DNA of 64,000 bases from the NCBI RefSeq assembly GCF_000374465.1, contig NZ_KB894528.1:857127-921126 (forward strand). Reading direction: 5' to 3'. Below are positions 19,211 through 27,501 of this stretch, piece by piece; positions within the stretch are counted from its first letter, which is position 1, and each line of letters starts with the position of its first letter. The DNA comes from Ahrensia kielensis DSM 5890 (GTDB lineage: Bacteria > Pseudomonadota > Alphaproteobacteria > Rhizobiales > Rhizobiaceae). The position numbers and the translations under genes were made by a program. The notes below the pieces were generated by a model. The model did no database searches. It had not been told where the DNA came from and saw nothing but the letters and a program-made list of their open reading frames with translations.

Positions 19211-20137
19211 ATGCAAAAACCGATCAGCAAGCCTCCAATCCGTTGGCATATACCAGTCTTTCTTGCTCCAGCTTTTTTGATTTACACGGCCGTTATGGTC
19301 ATTCCATTGCTTGGAACGATCCAGCTTTCCTTATTCAGTGATATTGACGGTGAGCAGGTTTTTGTTGGCCTTGCCAATTTTAAAACCCTTTTGGGCGACC
19401 AGCATTGGTCTCAACAGTTCTGGAACGCTCTGCTCAATAATACGTGGTTCTTTGTCATTCACATGCTGGTTCAAAACCCAATCGGCATTTTGCTTGCAGC
19501 GCTACTCAGCAGCAACAAGCTACGCATGAAGGCTTTCTATCGTACATCAATTTTTATCCCGACAATCCTTTCCTTTGTGATTGTTGGCTTTGCGTGGAAA
19601 CTGATTTTGAGCCCTATTTGGGGTGTTGCACCAAGCATGCTGGATGTAATTGGTTTGAAAAGCCTGTTCACACCCTGGCTTGGCAAAGAAGAATACGCCC
19701 TCACCACGCTTGCGCTGATTTCCGTTTGGCAATTTGTTGGCATTCCAATGATGCTGATTTACGCAGCCATGCTGTCCATACCAGATGAAATTTTAGAAGC
19801 CGCCGAATGTGATGGTGTAACCGGAATTTCACAATTTTGGAAAATCAAACTGCCGCTCATTTTGCCATCAATCGGCATTATCTCGATTTTGACTTTCGTA
19901 GGTAATTTCAATGCATTCGACTTGATATATTCAGTCCAAGGTGCGCTGGCTGGTCCAAATTTCGGAACCGATGTACTTGGCACATTTATGTTCAGAACAT
20001 TCTTCGGATTTCAGCTGCAATTGGGCGACCCTAATATGGGCTCCGCAATCGCCTCGATCATGTTTATCATCATTCTTATCGGCGTATCGATATACCTCTT
20101 TGGTATTCAAACGCGCCTTCGCCGATACCAGTTTTAG
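19211..20137 (+). CDS. Sugar ABC transporter permease (MalF type)
   Basis: About 308 residues with six predicted membrane segments, beginning IPVFLAPAFLIYTAVMVIPL. The EAA-type cytoplasmic loop is EAAECDGVTGISQFWKIKLP, which contacts the ATPase. The frame extends upstream to 19148, but that start would include the hairpin at 19156-19178, so ATG 19211 is preferred. First permease of the ABC system; inner membrane. Confidence 0.9.
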   Translation: MQKPISKPPIRWHIPVFLAPAFLIYTAVMVIPLLGTIQLSLFSDIDGEQVFVGLANFKTLLGDQHWSQQFWNALLNNTWFFVIHMLVQNPIGILLAALLSSNKLRMKAFYRTSIFIPTILSFVIVGFAWKLILSPIWGVAPSMLDVIGLKSLFTPWLGKEEYALTTLALISVWQFVGIPMMLIYAAMLSIPDEILEAAECDGVTGISQFWKIKLPLILPSIGIISILTFVGNFNAFDLIYSVQGALAGPNFGTDVLGTFMFRTFFGFQLQLGDPNMGSAIASIMFIIILIGVSIYLFGIQTRLRRYQF

Positions 20138-20148
20138 GAAGCCAAAAC

Positions 20149-21006
20149 ATGTCCGTTGATATCCAAAGAACTGCCCGTTCGCAGGTAACATTCAGAGCGA
20201 TCGCCGCGCACGCAATTCTTATTACGTACACGCTCATCGCCCTCTTCCCTGTGTTTGTGATTGTTATCAATTCCTTCAAGTCTCGCAATGCGATTTTCAG
20301 AGAACCTTTATCCCTGCCGAACGCTGAATCATTCAGCTTGAAGGGCTATGAGACCGTTCTTAAACAGGGCGATTTTGTTCTCTATTTTCAGAACAGCCTG
20401 ATCGTGACCGTTGCCTCACTCACTATGGTTTTGCTGTTTGGCGCAATGGCCGCTTTTGCTTTGTCTGAATATCGCTTTCGCGGTAATTTGCTGACAGGTC
20501 TCTATCTAGCAATCGGCATCATGATTCCGATCCGCCTTGGCACAGTTGCCATTCTAGAAATGATGGTCGCATCAGGTCTCGTGAACACGCTGACAGCCCT
20601 CATTTTGGTTTACACAGCGCAAGGCTTGCCGCTTGCAGTCTTTATTCTGTCCGAATTTATGCAAGGCATTTCAGATGACCTTAAAAATGCGGGGCGAATT
20701 GACGGGCTAACCGAATACACTATTTTCGGCGTTCTTGTTTTGCCGCTCATCCGGCCAGCTTTAGCAACGGTTGCCGTGTTCACCATGATCCCTATCTGGA
20801 ACGATCTGTGGTTCCCACTCATCCTCGCGCCAGCCGAAGAAACTAAAACAATCACGCTCGGCGCGCAGGTTTTCATTGGCCAATTCGTAACCGATTGGAA
20901 TGCCGTTCTCGCTTCCTTGTCATTGGCAATTATTCCGGTGCTGGTCTTGTATCTCATCTTCTCCAGACAGCTCATTAAGGGTATTACAGCAGGTGCAGTT
21001 AAATGA
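20149..21006 (+). CDS. Sugar ABC transporter permease (MalG type)
   Basis: 285 residues. Six membrane segments, first AILITYTLIALFPVFVIVI. The EAA-like loop reads LKNAGRIDGLTEYTIFGVLV. Located 11 bp after the MalF-type permease; its last codons overlap the next ATG (ATGA), giving translational coupling to the oxidoreductase gene. Confidence 0.9.
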   Translation: MSVDIQRTARSQVTFRAIAAHAILITYTLIALFPVFVIVINSFKSRNAIFREPLSLPNAESFSLKGYETVLKQGDFVLYFQNSLIVTVASLTMVLLFGAMAAFALSEYRFRGNLLTGLYLAIGIMIPIRLGTVAILEMMVASGLVNTLTALILVYTAQGLPLAVFILSEFMQGISDDLKNAGRIDGLTEYTIFGVLVLPLIRPALATVAVFTMIPIWNDLWFPLILAPAEETKTITLGAQVFIGQFVTDWNAVLASLSLAIIPVLVLYLIFSRQLIKGITAGAVK

Positions 21007-22070
21007 ATAAGTCTACCAATAAAGTGCGCGTTCTCGTTGTCGGCCTCGGCAATATGGGCCTGAGCCATGCTCTAGCGTATCATCACAATGATGGTTATGA
21101 GATTGTCGCTTTGGTCAATCGATCCGAAAGAGATTTGCCTGCTGATTTGCAAGGCTATGAGTTTGAAAAATCATACCCTGCCGCATTGAAAAAATACAAA
21201 CCTGATCTGGTCTCTATCAATACCTACTCAGACACCCATGCAGATTATGCTATCGCAGCGATGGAAGCAGGGTGCGATGTCTTTGTTGAAAAGCCACTTG
21301 CCAATACTGTATCCGAAGCACAAAAAGTAGTGTCTGTTGCCAAAAAGTTAGGCCGCAAACTCGTTGTTGGCTATATCCTGCGCCATCATCCGTCATGGAT
21401 TACTTTTGTTGATAAAGCTCGTGAGCTCGGCGGCCCATTCGTGTTCCGCTTGAACCTCAACCAGCAATCATCGGGCGATACTTGGAAAACCCATAAAAGA
21501 CTTATGGAAACCACCTCGCCTATCGTTGATTGCGGCGTCCATTATGTCGATGTGATGTGCCAGATTGCAAATTCAGATCCAGTATCAGTGCGCGGCATCG
21601 GTCTTCGTTTAAGCGATGAAATTGCCGAAGACATGTATAATTACGGTCATTTCCAAGTCACATTCAAAGACGGATCTATTGGCTGGTATGAAGCTGGATG
21701 GGGCCCAATGATGTCTCAAACGGCCTTCTTCGTGAAAGATGTTATTTCGCCAAATGGTTCGGTTTCGATCGTCGTATCCGATGATATGCAATCTGATGAC
21801 ATTGATAATCACACCAAGGCTTCAACCATACGTATCCATGATTCAGAAACGGATGCGCAGGGAGAGTTTGTGAAAAGCGAAGATACGCTTCTATCCACCA
21901 ATGCCGATATTTCGCATGACGAATTATGCGTGCTTGAACAGCAATTTGTGCTGGATGCAATCCGCAATGATGTGGATTTAACCGAGCACATGGAAAACGC
22001 AGTAAAATCCTTAGCAGTGTGTCTGGCTGCGGATGAAAGCATCCGCACCAACAAAGAAATTACATTTTAG
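21003..22070 (+). CDS. Gfo/Idh/MocA-family oxidoreductase
   Basis: 355 residues. N-terminal Rossmann fold with VLVVGLGNMGLSHALAY and the family hallmark VEKPLANTVSEA near residue 97; the substrate domain contains VDCGVHYVDVMC. NAD(P)-dependent sugar dehydrogenases of this family act on sugars, inositols and sugar acids. It sits inside the ABC operon with ATGA coupling, so its substrate is probably what the transporter brings in or a derivative. It is not a standard part of GlcNAc or MurNAc catabolism. Confidence 0.85.
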   Translation: MNKSTNKVRVLVVGLGNMGLSHALAYHHNDGYEIVALVNRSERDLPADLQGYEFEKSYPAALKKYKPDLVSINTYSDTHADYAIAAMEAGCDVFVEKPLANTVSEAQKVVSVAKKLGRKLVVGYILRHHPSWITFVDKARELGGPFVFRLNLNQQSSGDTWKTHKRLMETTSPIVDCGVHYVDVMCQIANSDPVSVRGIGLRLSDEIAEDMYNYGHFQVTFKDGSIGWYEAGWGPMMSQTAFFVKDVISPNGSVSIVVSDDMQSDDIDNHTKASTIRIHDSETDAQGEFVKSEDTLLSTNADISHDELCVLEQQFVLDAIRNDVDLTEHMENAVKSLAVCLAADESIRTNKEITF

Positions 22071-22085
22071 TATTGGGGACTCGTT

Positions 22086-23087
22086 TTGGGATCATTATCG
22101 CTCAAAAACATTCGTAAATCTTTCGGCAATGTCGAAGTCATCAAAGGCATTGATCTTGATGTAAAGGATGGCGAATTGGTGATTTTCGTCGGCCCTTCTG
22201 GCTGCGGAAAATCAACACTGCTTAGAATTATTGCCGGTCTTGAAACCGAAAGCACTGGCAGCATTGAAATTGATGGCGATCCGGTCAACGGACAATCACC
22301 CTCAATGCGCGGCATTTCAATGGTTTTCCAAACCTATGCGCTTTATCCGCACCTCACGGTCAAAGACAATATGAGCTTAGGGCTAAAGCAAGCAAAACGT
22401 CCCAAAGAGTTGATTGAAAAACGCGTTGGCTTTGCATCGTCCATGCTATCGCTTGATGATTATCTTGATCGCCGTCCTGCTGAATTATCGGGTGGGCAGC
22501 GCCAGCGTGTTGCGATTGGCCGTGCCATTGTTCGCCAACCAAAGCTCTTCCTTTTTGATGAGCCGCTTTCGAACTTGGACGCAGCACTGCGCGTTAACAC
22601 ACGTCTCGAAATCGCAAGCCTTCACAGGCAATTATCCGCCACGATGGTTTATGTAACGCATGATCAGACAGAAGCCATGACATTGGCTGATCGCATCGTC
22701 GTTCTCAATAATGGTGTGATTGAGCAAGTCGGCACGCCGATGGAATTGTATAACGAACCTAAAAACAAATTCGTCGCTGGATTCATCGGTTCGCCGCAAA
22801 TGAACTTTATTCCTGCAAGCTGCCTTAAAATCGACGATGCTGAAACCATCGGTATACGCCCTGAAAACATTTTGATTGACGGTGCTAAAGCAGACCTAAC
22901 AGGCAAAGTTTCTCATATCGAGAAACTGGGCAGCGACACCAATATATATGCTGATTGTGCTGATGCTGGCCTCATCTGCATTCGCCTATTTGGGCAACAT
23001 GACACAGAAGTGGGAAGCGATATTTCGCTCCATTTTGACCGTGATAAAATGTTCAAATTCGACAAGAATAGCGACACGATCAACTAA
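22086..23087 (+). CDS. Sugar ABC transporter ATP-binding protein (UgpC/MalK type)
   Basis: 333 residues. Walker A GPSGCGKST, signature LSGGQRQRVAIGRA, Walker B LFLFDEPLSNLD and switch histidine in VTHDQTEAMTLADR are intact; the C-terminal TOBE-like regulatory domain contains IGIRPENI. The start is a TTG with GGGGA eight bases upstream; no nearby ATG keeps the SLKNIRKSFG N-terminus. Completes the importer with the proteins at 17879, 19211 and 20149. Confidence 0.93.
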   Translation: MGSLSLKNIRKSFGNVEVIKGIDLDVKDGELVIFVGPSGCGKSTLLRIIAGLETESTGSIEIDGDPVNGQSPSMRGISMVFQTYALYPHLTVKDNMSLGLKQAKRPKELIEKRVGFASSMLSLDDYLDRRPAELSGGQRQRVAIGRAIVRQPKLFLFDEPLSNLDAALRVNTRLEIASLHRQLSATMVYVTHDQTEAMTLADRIVVLNNGVIEQVGTPMELYNEPKNKFVAGFIGSPQMNFIPASCLKIDDAETIGIRPENILIDGAKADLTGKVSHIEKLGSDTNIYADCADAGLICIRLFGQHDTEVGSDISLHFDRDKMFKFDKNSDTIN

Positions 23088-23110
23088 GACAAAGACTGTA
23101 TAAAAATGAC

Positions 23111-23138
23111 GCACGCAGCATCACATTTCGCTGCGCGC
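23111..23138 (+). terminator. Stem-loop downstream of ABC operon
   Basis: GCACGCAGC and GCTGCGCGC form a nine-base stem with one A-C mismatch, 24 bp after the ATPase stop. No T run follows; probably the operon 3' end. Confidence 0.45.
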
Positions 23139-23256
23139 GTAAGGCTGCGCTAAACTCATTTCACAATTTTGGAATTACCCCCTCCTCATACTGTAAAAAG
23201 CCGCTACATTAGCAGGTACACCAATGTCACGCTAACGAACCGGCAAGCAGCAGACC

Positions 23257-24015
23257 ATGACCAAAGAAAATGACGAAAATTTTGATGTTGTTTCCGCCGC
23301 TATGGTGGTGATCGGCGATGAAATTCTGTCAGGGCGTACACGCGACACCAATGCTGGCCATTTAGCGTCCATCATGACTGCAATTGGCATTGATCTTAAA
23401 GAAGTACGCTTTGTATCTGATGACCAAGATGCCATTATCGAAGCGGTCAACCAGCTGCGCGAACGCAATACCTATGTGTTCACGTCCGGCGGCATAGGCC
23501 CGACCCATGATGATATTACCGCAGACGCCATAGCAGCAGCCTTTGGCCTGCCCTGTGATTATGATGATCAAGCCTTAAAAATTCTGGCCGAGCATTATAA
23601 AAACCGCGGCATTGAGTTTACTGAATCTCGCAAGCGTATGGCCCGTATGCCAGAAGGCGCGCACCACATTGATAATCCGATATCAAAAGCCCCCGGCTTC
23701 GTGGTTGGCAATGTGCATGTCATGGCAGGCGTTCCGTCAATTTTCCAAGCCATGTTGGATCATGTCGTTCATTCATTGCGTACAGGCCGCAAACTCTTGT
23801 CCAAATCAGTGCTTTCAGATTTAGGCGAAGGAACCATTGGCGCACCGCTTGGCGAGGTGCAGAAAAACCACCCCGATACGGTGATCGGATCATACCCGCG
23901 CTATGAGGATGGTAATTTTTCAACAGAGCTGGTTGTGCGCAGTGCCAATGAAGCTTCCCTTGATAGCGCCCTTGAGGACATTAAAATCATGCTCTCAAAA
24001 TTGCAAAACGCTTAA
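23257..24015 (+). CDS. CinA-type molybdopterin-binding-domain protein
   Basis: 252 residues. MoCF-biosynthesis fold: AMVVIGDEILSGRTRDTNAG, then VFTSGGIGPTHDDITADAIA, and NPISKAPGFVVGNVHVMAGVP. This is the N-terminal domain of CinA; the C-terminal nicotinamide-nucleotide amidase domain is absent. Members in rhizobia are annotated as competence/damage-inducible protein A, but the activity of stand-alone forms is unclear (CinA N-domains can have ADP-ribose or NAD-related pyrophosphatase activity). Confidence 0.82.
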   Translation: MTKENDENFDVVSAAMVVIGDEILSGRTRDTNAGHLASIMTAIGIDLKEVRFVSDDQDAIIEAVNQLRERNTYVFTSGGIGPTHDDITADAIAAAFGLPCDYDDQALKILAEHYKNRGIEFTESRKRMARMPEGAHHIDNPISKAPGFVVGNVHVMAGVPSIFQAMLDHVVHSLRTGRKLLSKSVLSDLGEGTIGAPLGEVQKNHPDTVIGSYPRYEDGNFSTELVVRSANEASLDSALEDIKIMLSKLQNA

Positions 24016-24118
24016 AGCCAGAAGCTCCATTCTAACATTGAGCTGATTTATAGATTCTCGTTTCTTTTAAAAGTCTCGTTTTTTGAACATTCTAGGCATA
24101 GCCACAAGGAATGTTCTC

Positions 24119-24652
24119 ATGAACTATGTTCGACTAGCCAAAGCACTGAATGATGAATTTGCAGCGCTTCCATTGGATGAGCGCGTTGCACTTATCGCAA
24201 AGAAATTCCCCAAGGCAATATTTCCGACAAATTTCAGTACCGAAGATCAATTGATCGCGTGGGCGATTATCAATCACGGCAACCGTTTGAAAATCGTAAC
24301 AACCTTAAATGGTTTGCTATTAGAGAATGCGCAGACTTTGCGCTCCATCACTGCCGAGCAATATGACATCGACATTCCTGCCGTTAAGGCTGTTGCAAGC
24401 GATGTGTGGATTTCCGGTTTGCGCAACGAACAATTGAGCGCAAATAAATCCATAGAGTTTGCAAAATGGGACGATGACCGCGGTGTGTTACAAATCAACC
24501 CACTGGCTGACTGGACATTTGATAAGCTTATTAAGTCGATCGCAGAGCACGAAATTCCGATTAATCCACTATTTGAATTCAAAGCAGGATCGAAAATAGC
24601 TAGCCCTGCACGCAAGAACACTGAATCGAGTAAGCAAAGCATCGCAGCTTAA
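24119..24652 (+). CDS. Cysteine-free CysH-like protein (predicted pseudoenzyme)
   Basis: 177 residues, related throughout to (phospho)adenylylsulfate reductase: helical N-terminus [17 protein letters not shown] (39-44), [10 protein letters not shown] (96-105), NPLADW (127-132) and PINPL (147-151). The block of roughly 45 residues that carries the Cys-Cys iron-sulfur ligands is missing after residue 88, SIGCAPCTRA is replaced by KIASPARKN, and the C-terminal ECGLH segment is absent. The protein has no cysteine at all, so reductase chemistry is excluded. ATG 24119 follows AAGGAA at seven bases; a TTG at 24083 is less likely. The frame is intact, which argues for retained function, perhaps nucleotide binding or regulation. 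Confidence 0.75.
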   Translation: MNYVRLAKALNDEFAALPLDERVALIAKKFPKAIFPTNFSTEDQLIAWAIINHGNRLKIVTTLNGLLLENAQTLRSITAEQYDIDIPAVKAVASDVWISGLRNEQLSANKSIEFAKWDDDRGVLQINPLADWTFDKLIKSIAEHEIPINPLFEFKAGSKIASPARKNTESSKQSIAA

Positions 24653-24725
24653 CAGGCGAAATAGCCAAAACTCACAGCTTCGTAGTCGCAAACATTTGCC
24701 TCTACGAAAGAATACCGCTAAGCGA

Positions 24726-24744
24726 ACTCCAAACATTTTGGAGT
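24726..24744 (+). promoter_or_regulatory. Hairpin sequestering the gpt Shine-Dalgarno
   Basis: ACTCCAAA-CAT-TTTGGAGT, a perfect eight-base-pair stem whose 3' arm contains the GGAG ribosome-binding element seven bases before the gpt ATG. Translation of gpt should therefore depend on opening this hairpin. Confidence 0.55.
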
Positions 24745-24750
24745 CTAGCC

Positions 24751-25248
24751 ATGTCCCTACCTGAAAAAGCATTTCCCGTTTCTTGGGACCAGTTCCACCG
24801 CGATGCACGCGCATTAGCGTGGCGCGTTGCCAATGTATCCAAAGAATGGAAAGCCATTGTCTGCATTACGCGCGGCGGTCTTGTGCCTGCTGCTGTTATC
24901 AGCCGTGAGCTCGGTATTCGCGTCATAGAAACCGTATCCGTCGCCAGTTACCATGATTACGAAAATCAGGGTGAAATCTATGTGTTGAAAGAGATATCTC
25001 CTGAACTTCTTGAGCAAGAAGGCGAAGGCATTCTGATTATCGACGATTTGACCGATACGGGTAAAACGGCAGGTCTTGTACGTGCGATGATGCCTAAAGC
25101 GCATTTTGCGACAGTGTATGCCAAGCCTAAAGGCATGCCGCTTGTTGATACTTTTATCACTGAGGTCAGCCAAGATACGTGGATTTATTTCCCTTGGGAT
25201 ATGGGCTTTACATACCAAAAGCCAATCGCCGAAGACCACAAAGGCTAG
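24751..25248 (+). CDS. gpt: Xanthine(-guanine) phosphoribosyltransferase
   Basis: 165 residues. Salvages xanthine, guanine and hypoxanthine to nucleotides with PRPP. The PRPP loop [13 protein letters not shown] is at residues 94-106, and the N-terminal [18 protein letters not shown] and C-terminal [12 protein letters not shown] fit the Gpt family. Cytoplasmic or membrane-associated. ATG 24751 is fixed by GGAG at 24740-24743, which lies in a hairpin. A strong terminator follows. Confidence 0.93.
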   Translation: MSLPEKAFPVSWDQFHRDARALAWRVANVSKEWKAIVCITRGGLVPAAVISRELGIRVIETVSVASYHDYENQGEIYVLKEISPELLEQEGEGILIIDDLTDTGKTAGLVRAMMPKAHFATVYAKPKGMPLVDTFITEVSQDTWIYFPWDMGFTYQKPIAEDHKG

Positions 25249-25263
25249 AACTTAAAGAGCCTT

Positions 25264-25298
25264 AGGCAAGCACTGCATGAAACGCGTGCTTGCCTTTT
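25264..25298 (+). terminator. Intrinsic terminator after gpt
   Basis: AGGCAAGCAC (25264-25273) pairs with GTGCTTGCCT (25286-25295) and is followed by TTTT-GG-TGTTTT. It lies between the convergent gpt and cation-transporter genes and may serve both. Confidence 0.85.
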
Positions 25299-25322
25299 GG
25301 TGTTTTAAAATACCAAACCTGA

Positions 25323-25946
25323 CTATGCGGTGAGTATTTTTTTCTCCCGCAGAGCCTGCGTCAATATCTGCCAAGCAGAACTCAAAAACAGACCTGCCAT
25401 CATTATTGCGACAATAAGGTCCGGCCATCGGCTACCCAAGAACCAAACTGCGACAGCAGCAAGCATGACCGCAACATTGCCAATAGCATCATTGCGCGAA
25501 CACAGCCAAACCGAGCGCACATTGGCATCGCCATCTTTAAAATTGACCAAAAGAAAAACACTCAAAAGGTTTGCAGCAAGCGCCATAAATCCAATACCGC
25601 CCATGAGTTCGGCCACCGGCAAAGTATCAGTCCAAAACGAATAAGCCGTTGAACCAAAAACCCAAAGCCCCATTACAAACAGGCTTATGCCTTTCAGCAT
25701 AGCGGCTCTGGATCTCGCCGTGATACTCATGCCAATGACATATAGGGACAAGCCATAGGTGGTTGCATCACCTAGAAAATCGAGCGCATCGGCTTGAAGT
25801 GCTTTTGAGTTGGCAAATGCACCACCGAAAATTTCGACAATAAACATTCCTGCATTGAGGAAAATCACCATCCATAAACGGCGTTTATACTTATCCGACA
25901 TACCGTCAAATGTAGATTGATCGTGGCAATGATTACAGCCTGGCAT
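25323..25946 (-). CDS. Short cation-diffusion-facilitator-like transporter
   Basis: 207 residues from ATG 25946, chosen because GGAG lies six bases upstream. Six membrane segments, with an N-terminal CNHCHDQ metal-type motif. The CDF transmembrane-2 site is ADALDFLGDATTY (DxxxD), but the transmembrane-5 position reads SRNDAIGNVAVML, without the usual HxxxD. The cytoplasmic C-terminal domain of CDF proteins is absent. The divergent MerR regulator and its 19-bp-spacer promoter indicate metal-inducible efflux, but the ion is unknown. Confidence 0.8.
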   Translation of the reverse strand: MPGCNHCHDQSTFDGMSDKYKRRLWMVIFLNAGMFIVEIFGGAFANSKALQADALDFLGDATTYGLSLYVIGMSITARSRAAMLKGISLFVMGLWVFGSTAYSFWTDTLPVAELMGGIGFMALAANLLSVFLLVNFKDGDANVRSVWLCSRNDAIGNVAVMLAAVAVWFLGSRWPDLIVAIMMAGLFLSSAWQILTQALREKKILTA

Positions 25947-25975
25947 TTTAGTCTCCATTGAATTAGGTGACTAAT

Positions 25976-26006
25976 TATGTAATTGCTCTAGTGACTAGAG
26001 GTTCAA
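25976..26006 (-). promoter_or_regulatory. MerR-type promoter/operator of the cation transporter
   Basis: On the minus strand TTGAAC (-35) and TACATA (-10) are separated by 19 bp, the over-long spacer typical of MerR-activated promoters. The spacer contains the perfect 15-bp palindrome CTCTAGTGACTAGAG at 25986-26000 (plus-strand reading). The MerR gene starts 22 bp beyond, so the regulator probably represses itself from the same site. Confidence 0.85.
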
Positions 26007-26021
26007 GCGGTATTTTTAAAA

Positions 26022-26435
26022 ATGTTTTCTATCGGTCAATTATCATCCAAAGTCGGCGTAAAGGTTCCCACTATTCGCTATTATGAGAGTATCGGACTGA
26101 TCGATCCGCCTCACCGTTCAGAAGGCAACCAACGCCGATATGAGCCTGAAGTGCTGGACAGACTGACCTTCATTCGCCATGCGCGCGATTTGGGACTTTC
26201 CATAGATGCGATCAAAGATTTGCTTATATTAAATGCCAATCCAGACATGCCTTGTGATGAAGCCCATCTCATAGCCAATCAGCATTTGAAAGATTTGGCA
26301 CGTAAAATTACGCAATTGCAGCAATTAAGCTTGGAATTGACCCGAATTACGCAAAATTGTGACAGCGACACCGTTGGCCATTGCAAAGTATTAGAAGCGT
26401 TGGGCGATCACAGCACCTGCAAAAGCGATCACTAA
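26022..26435 (+). CDS. MerR-family metal-responsive regulator
   Basis: 137 residues. The N-terminal winged helix-turn-helix (FSIGQLSSKVGVKVPTIRYY) and dimerisation helix are standard. Candidate metal ligands are Cys78 in MPCDEAH, Cys113 and Cys121 in the CDSDTVGHC segment and Cys133 in the His/Cys tail, closer to the Zn/Cd/Pb group (CadR, ZntR, PbrR) than to CueR or SoxR. It is divergent from the CDF-like gene and shares its operator. Metal identity is not determined. Confidence 0.88.
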   Translation: MFSIGQLSSKVGVKVPTIRYYESIGLIDPPHRSEGNQRRYEPEVLDRLTFIRHARDLGLSIDAIKDLLILNANPDMPCDEAHLIANQHLKDLARKITQLQQLSLELTRITQNCDSDTVGHCKVLEALGDHSTCKSDH

Positions 26436-26505
26436 AACGTGCATTGCTTGAATCGCATTATGTTTCTCTTACATACGTTATCCAATTTAAAACAATGAGG
26501 TTTCC

Positions 26506-27387
26506 ATGTCAGACGCAAGCGAATATACACCACCGAAAATCTGGAAATGGGAACCAGGTAATGGCGGCAAATTTGCCAACATTAACCGCCCGATTTCTGG
26601 CAGCACACACGAAAAAGAATTGCCCGTTGGCAAACACCCTTTTCAACTTTACTCGCTCGCGACGCCTAATGGCATCAAAGTCACGATCATGTTCGAAGAA
26701 CTGCTCGCAGCAGGCCATAGCAAGGCAGAATATGATGCTTACCTAATCAATATTCAGGAAGGCGATCAGTTCGGCTCAGGTTTTGTCGGCGTTAACCCGA
26801 ATTCAAAAATCCCAGCATTGATGGACCATTCGACAGACACGCCAACCCGTGTTTTTGAATCTGGCGCGATCCTGCTTTATCTTGCTGAAAAATTTGGTGC
26901 ATTTTTGCCAACCGAACCAGCAAAACGCACAGAGGCTCTCAACTGGCTTTTCTGGCTGCAAGGTTCTGCGCCTTATCTAGGCGGTGGTTTTGGCCATTTT
27001 TACGCCTATGCACCGCACAAGATAGAATATGCTATCGATCGATTTACGATGGAAGCCAAGCGTCAGCTTGATGTGCTCGACAAACAGCTTGAAAACAACA
27101 CTTATATTGCCGGCGAAGAATACACGATTGCCGACATGGCGATCTGGCCTTGGTATGGCGCTGTTGTTGAAGGCACGATCTACGATGATGCTGCAACTTT
27201 CCTTGAGGCTGCTGGCTATAAGAACCTCGTGCGCTGGGCAAAATTGATTGCAAGCCGTGAAGCCGTGAAGCGCGGAAAAATGGTCAACCGTTCTTGGGGT
27301 GAACTAAACACCCAATTGCGTGAACGCCACGATGTCAGCGACTTTGAAAACAAAACGCAAGATAAGCTGGAAAACGAAGCGCAATAG
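26506..27387 (+). CDS. yghU: Glutathione S-transferase-like disulfide-bond oxidoreductase (YghU type)
   Basis: 293 residues. The N-terminal extension with FANINRPISGSTHEKELPVG is diagnostic of the Nu-class YghU/YfcG group. The thioredoxin-like domain follows (FQLYSLATPNGIKVTIMFEE, VNPNSKIPAL, FESGAILLYLAEKFG) and then the helical domain with YTIADMAIWPWYG. These enzymes bind two glutathiones and reduce disulfides and organic peroxides. It stands alone, with its own terminator. Confidence 0.92.
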   Translation: MSDASEYTPPKIWKWEPGNGGKFANINRPISGSTHEKELPVGKHPFQLYSLATPNGIKVTIMFEELLAAGHSKAEYDAYLINIQEGDQFGSGFVGVNPNSKIPALMDHSTDTPTRVFESGAILLYLAEKFGAFLPTEPAKRTEALNWLFWLQGSAPYLGGGFGHFYAYAPHKIEYAIDRFTMEAKRQLDVLDKQLENNTYIAGEEYTIADMAIWPWYGAVVEGTIYDDAATFLEAAGYKNLVRWAKLIASREAVKRGKMVNRSWGELNTQLRERHDVSDFENKTQDKLENEAQ

Positions 27388-27399
27388 CATTCAAATTTA

Positions 27400-27444
27400 A
27401 AACGGCCAAATCGCGATTGCCTACGCAATCCTTTTTGGCCGTTT
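27400..27444 (+). terminator. Intrinsic terminator after yghU
   Basis: AAACGGCCAAA pairs with TTTGGCCGTTT, enclosing a second GATTGC/GCAATC stem. Starts 12 bp after the stop codon. Confidence 0.75.
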
Positions 27445-27501
27445 CATTAATGTATATCAAAGAGCGACAATGCTCACGCGCAGAAATATCAATTTATAAG
27501 A

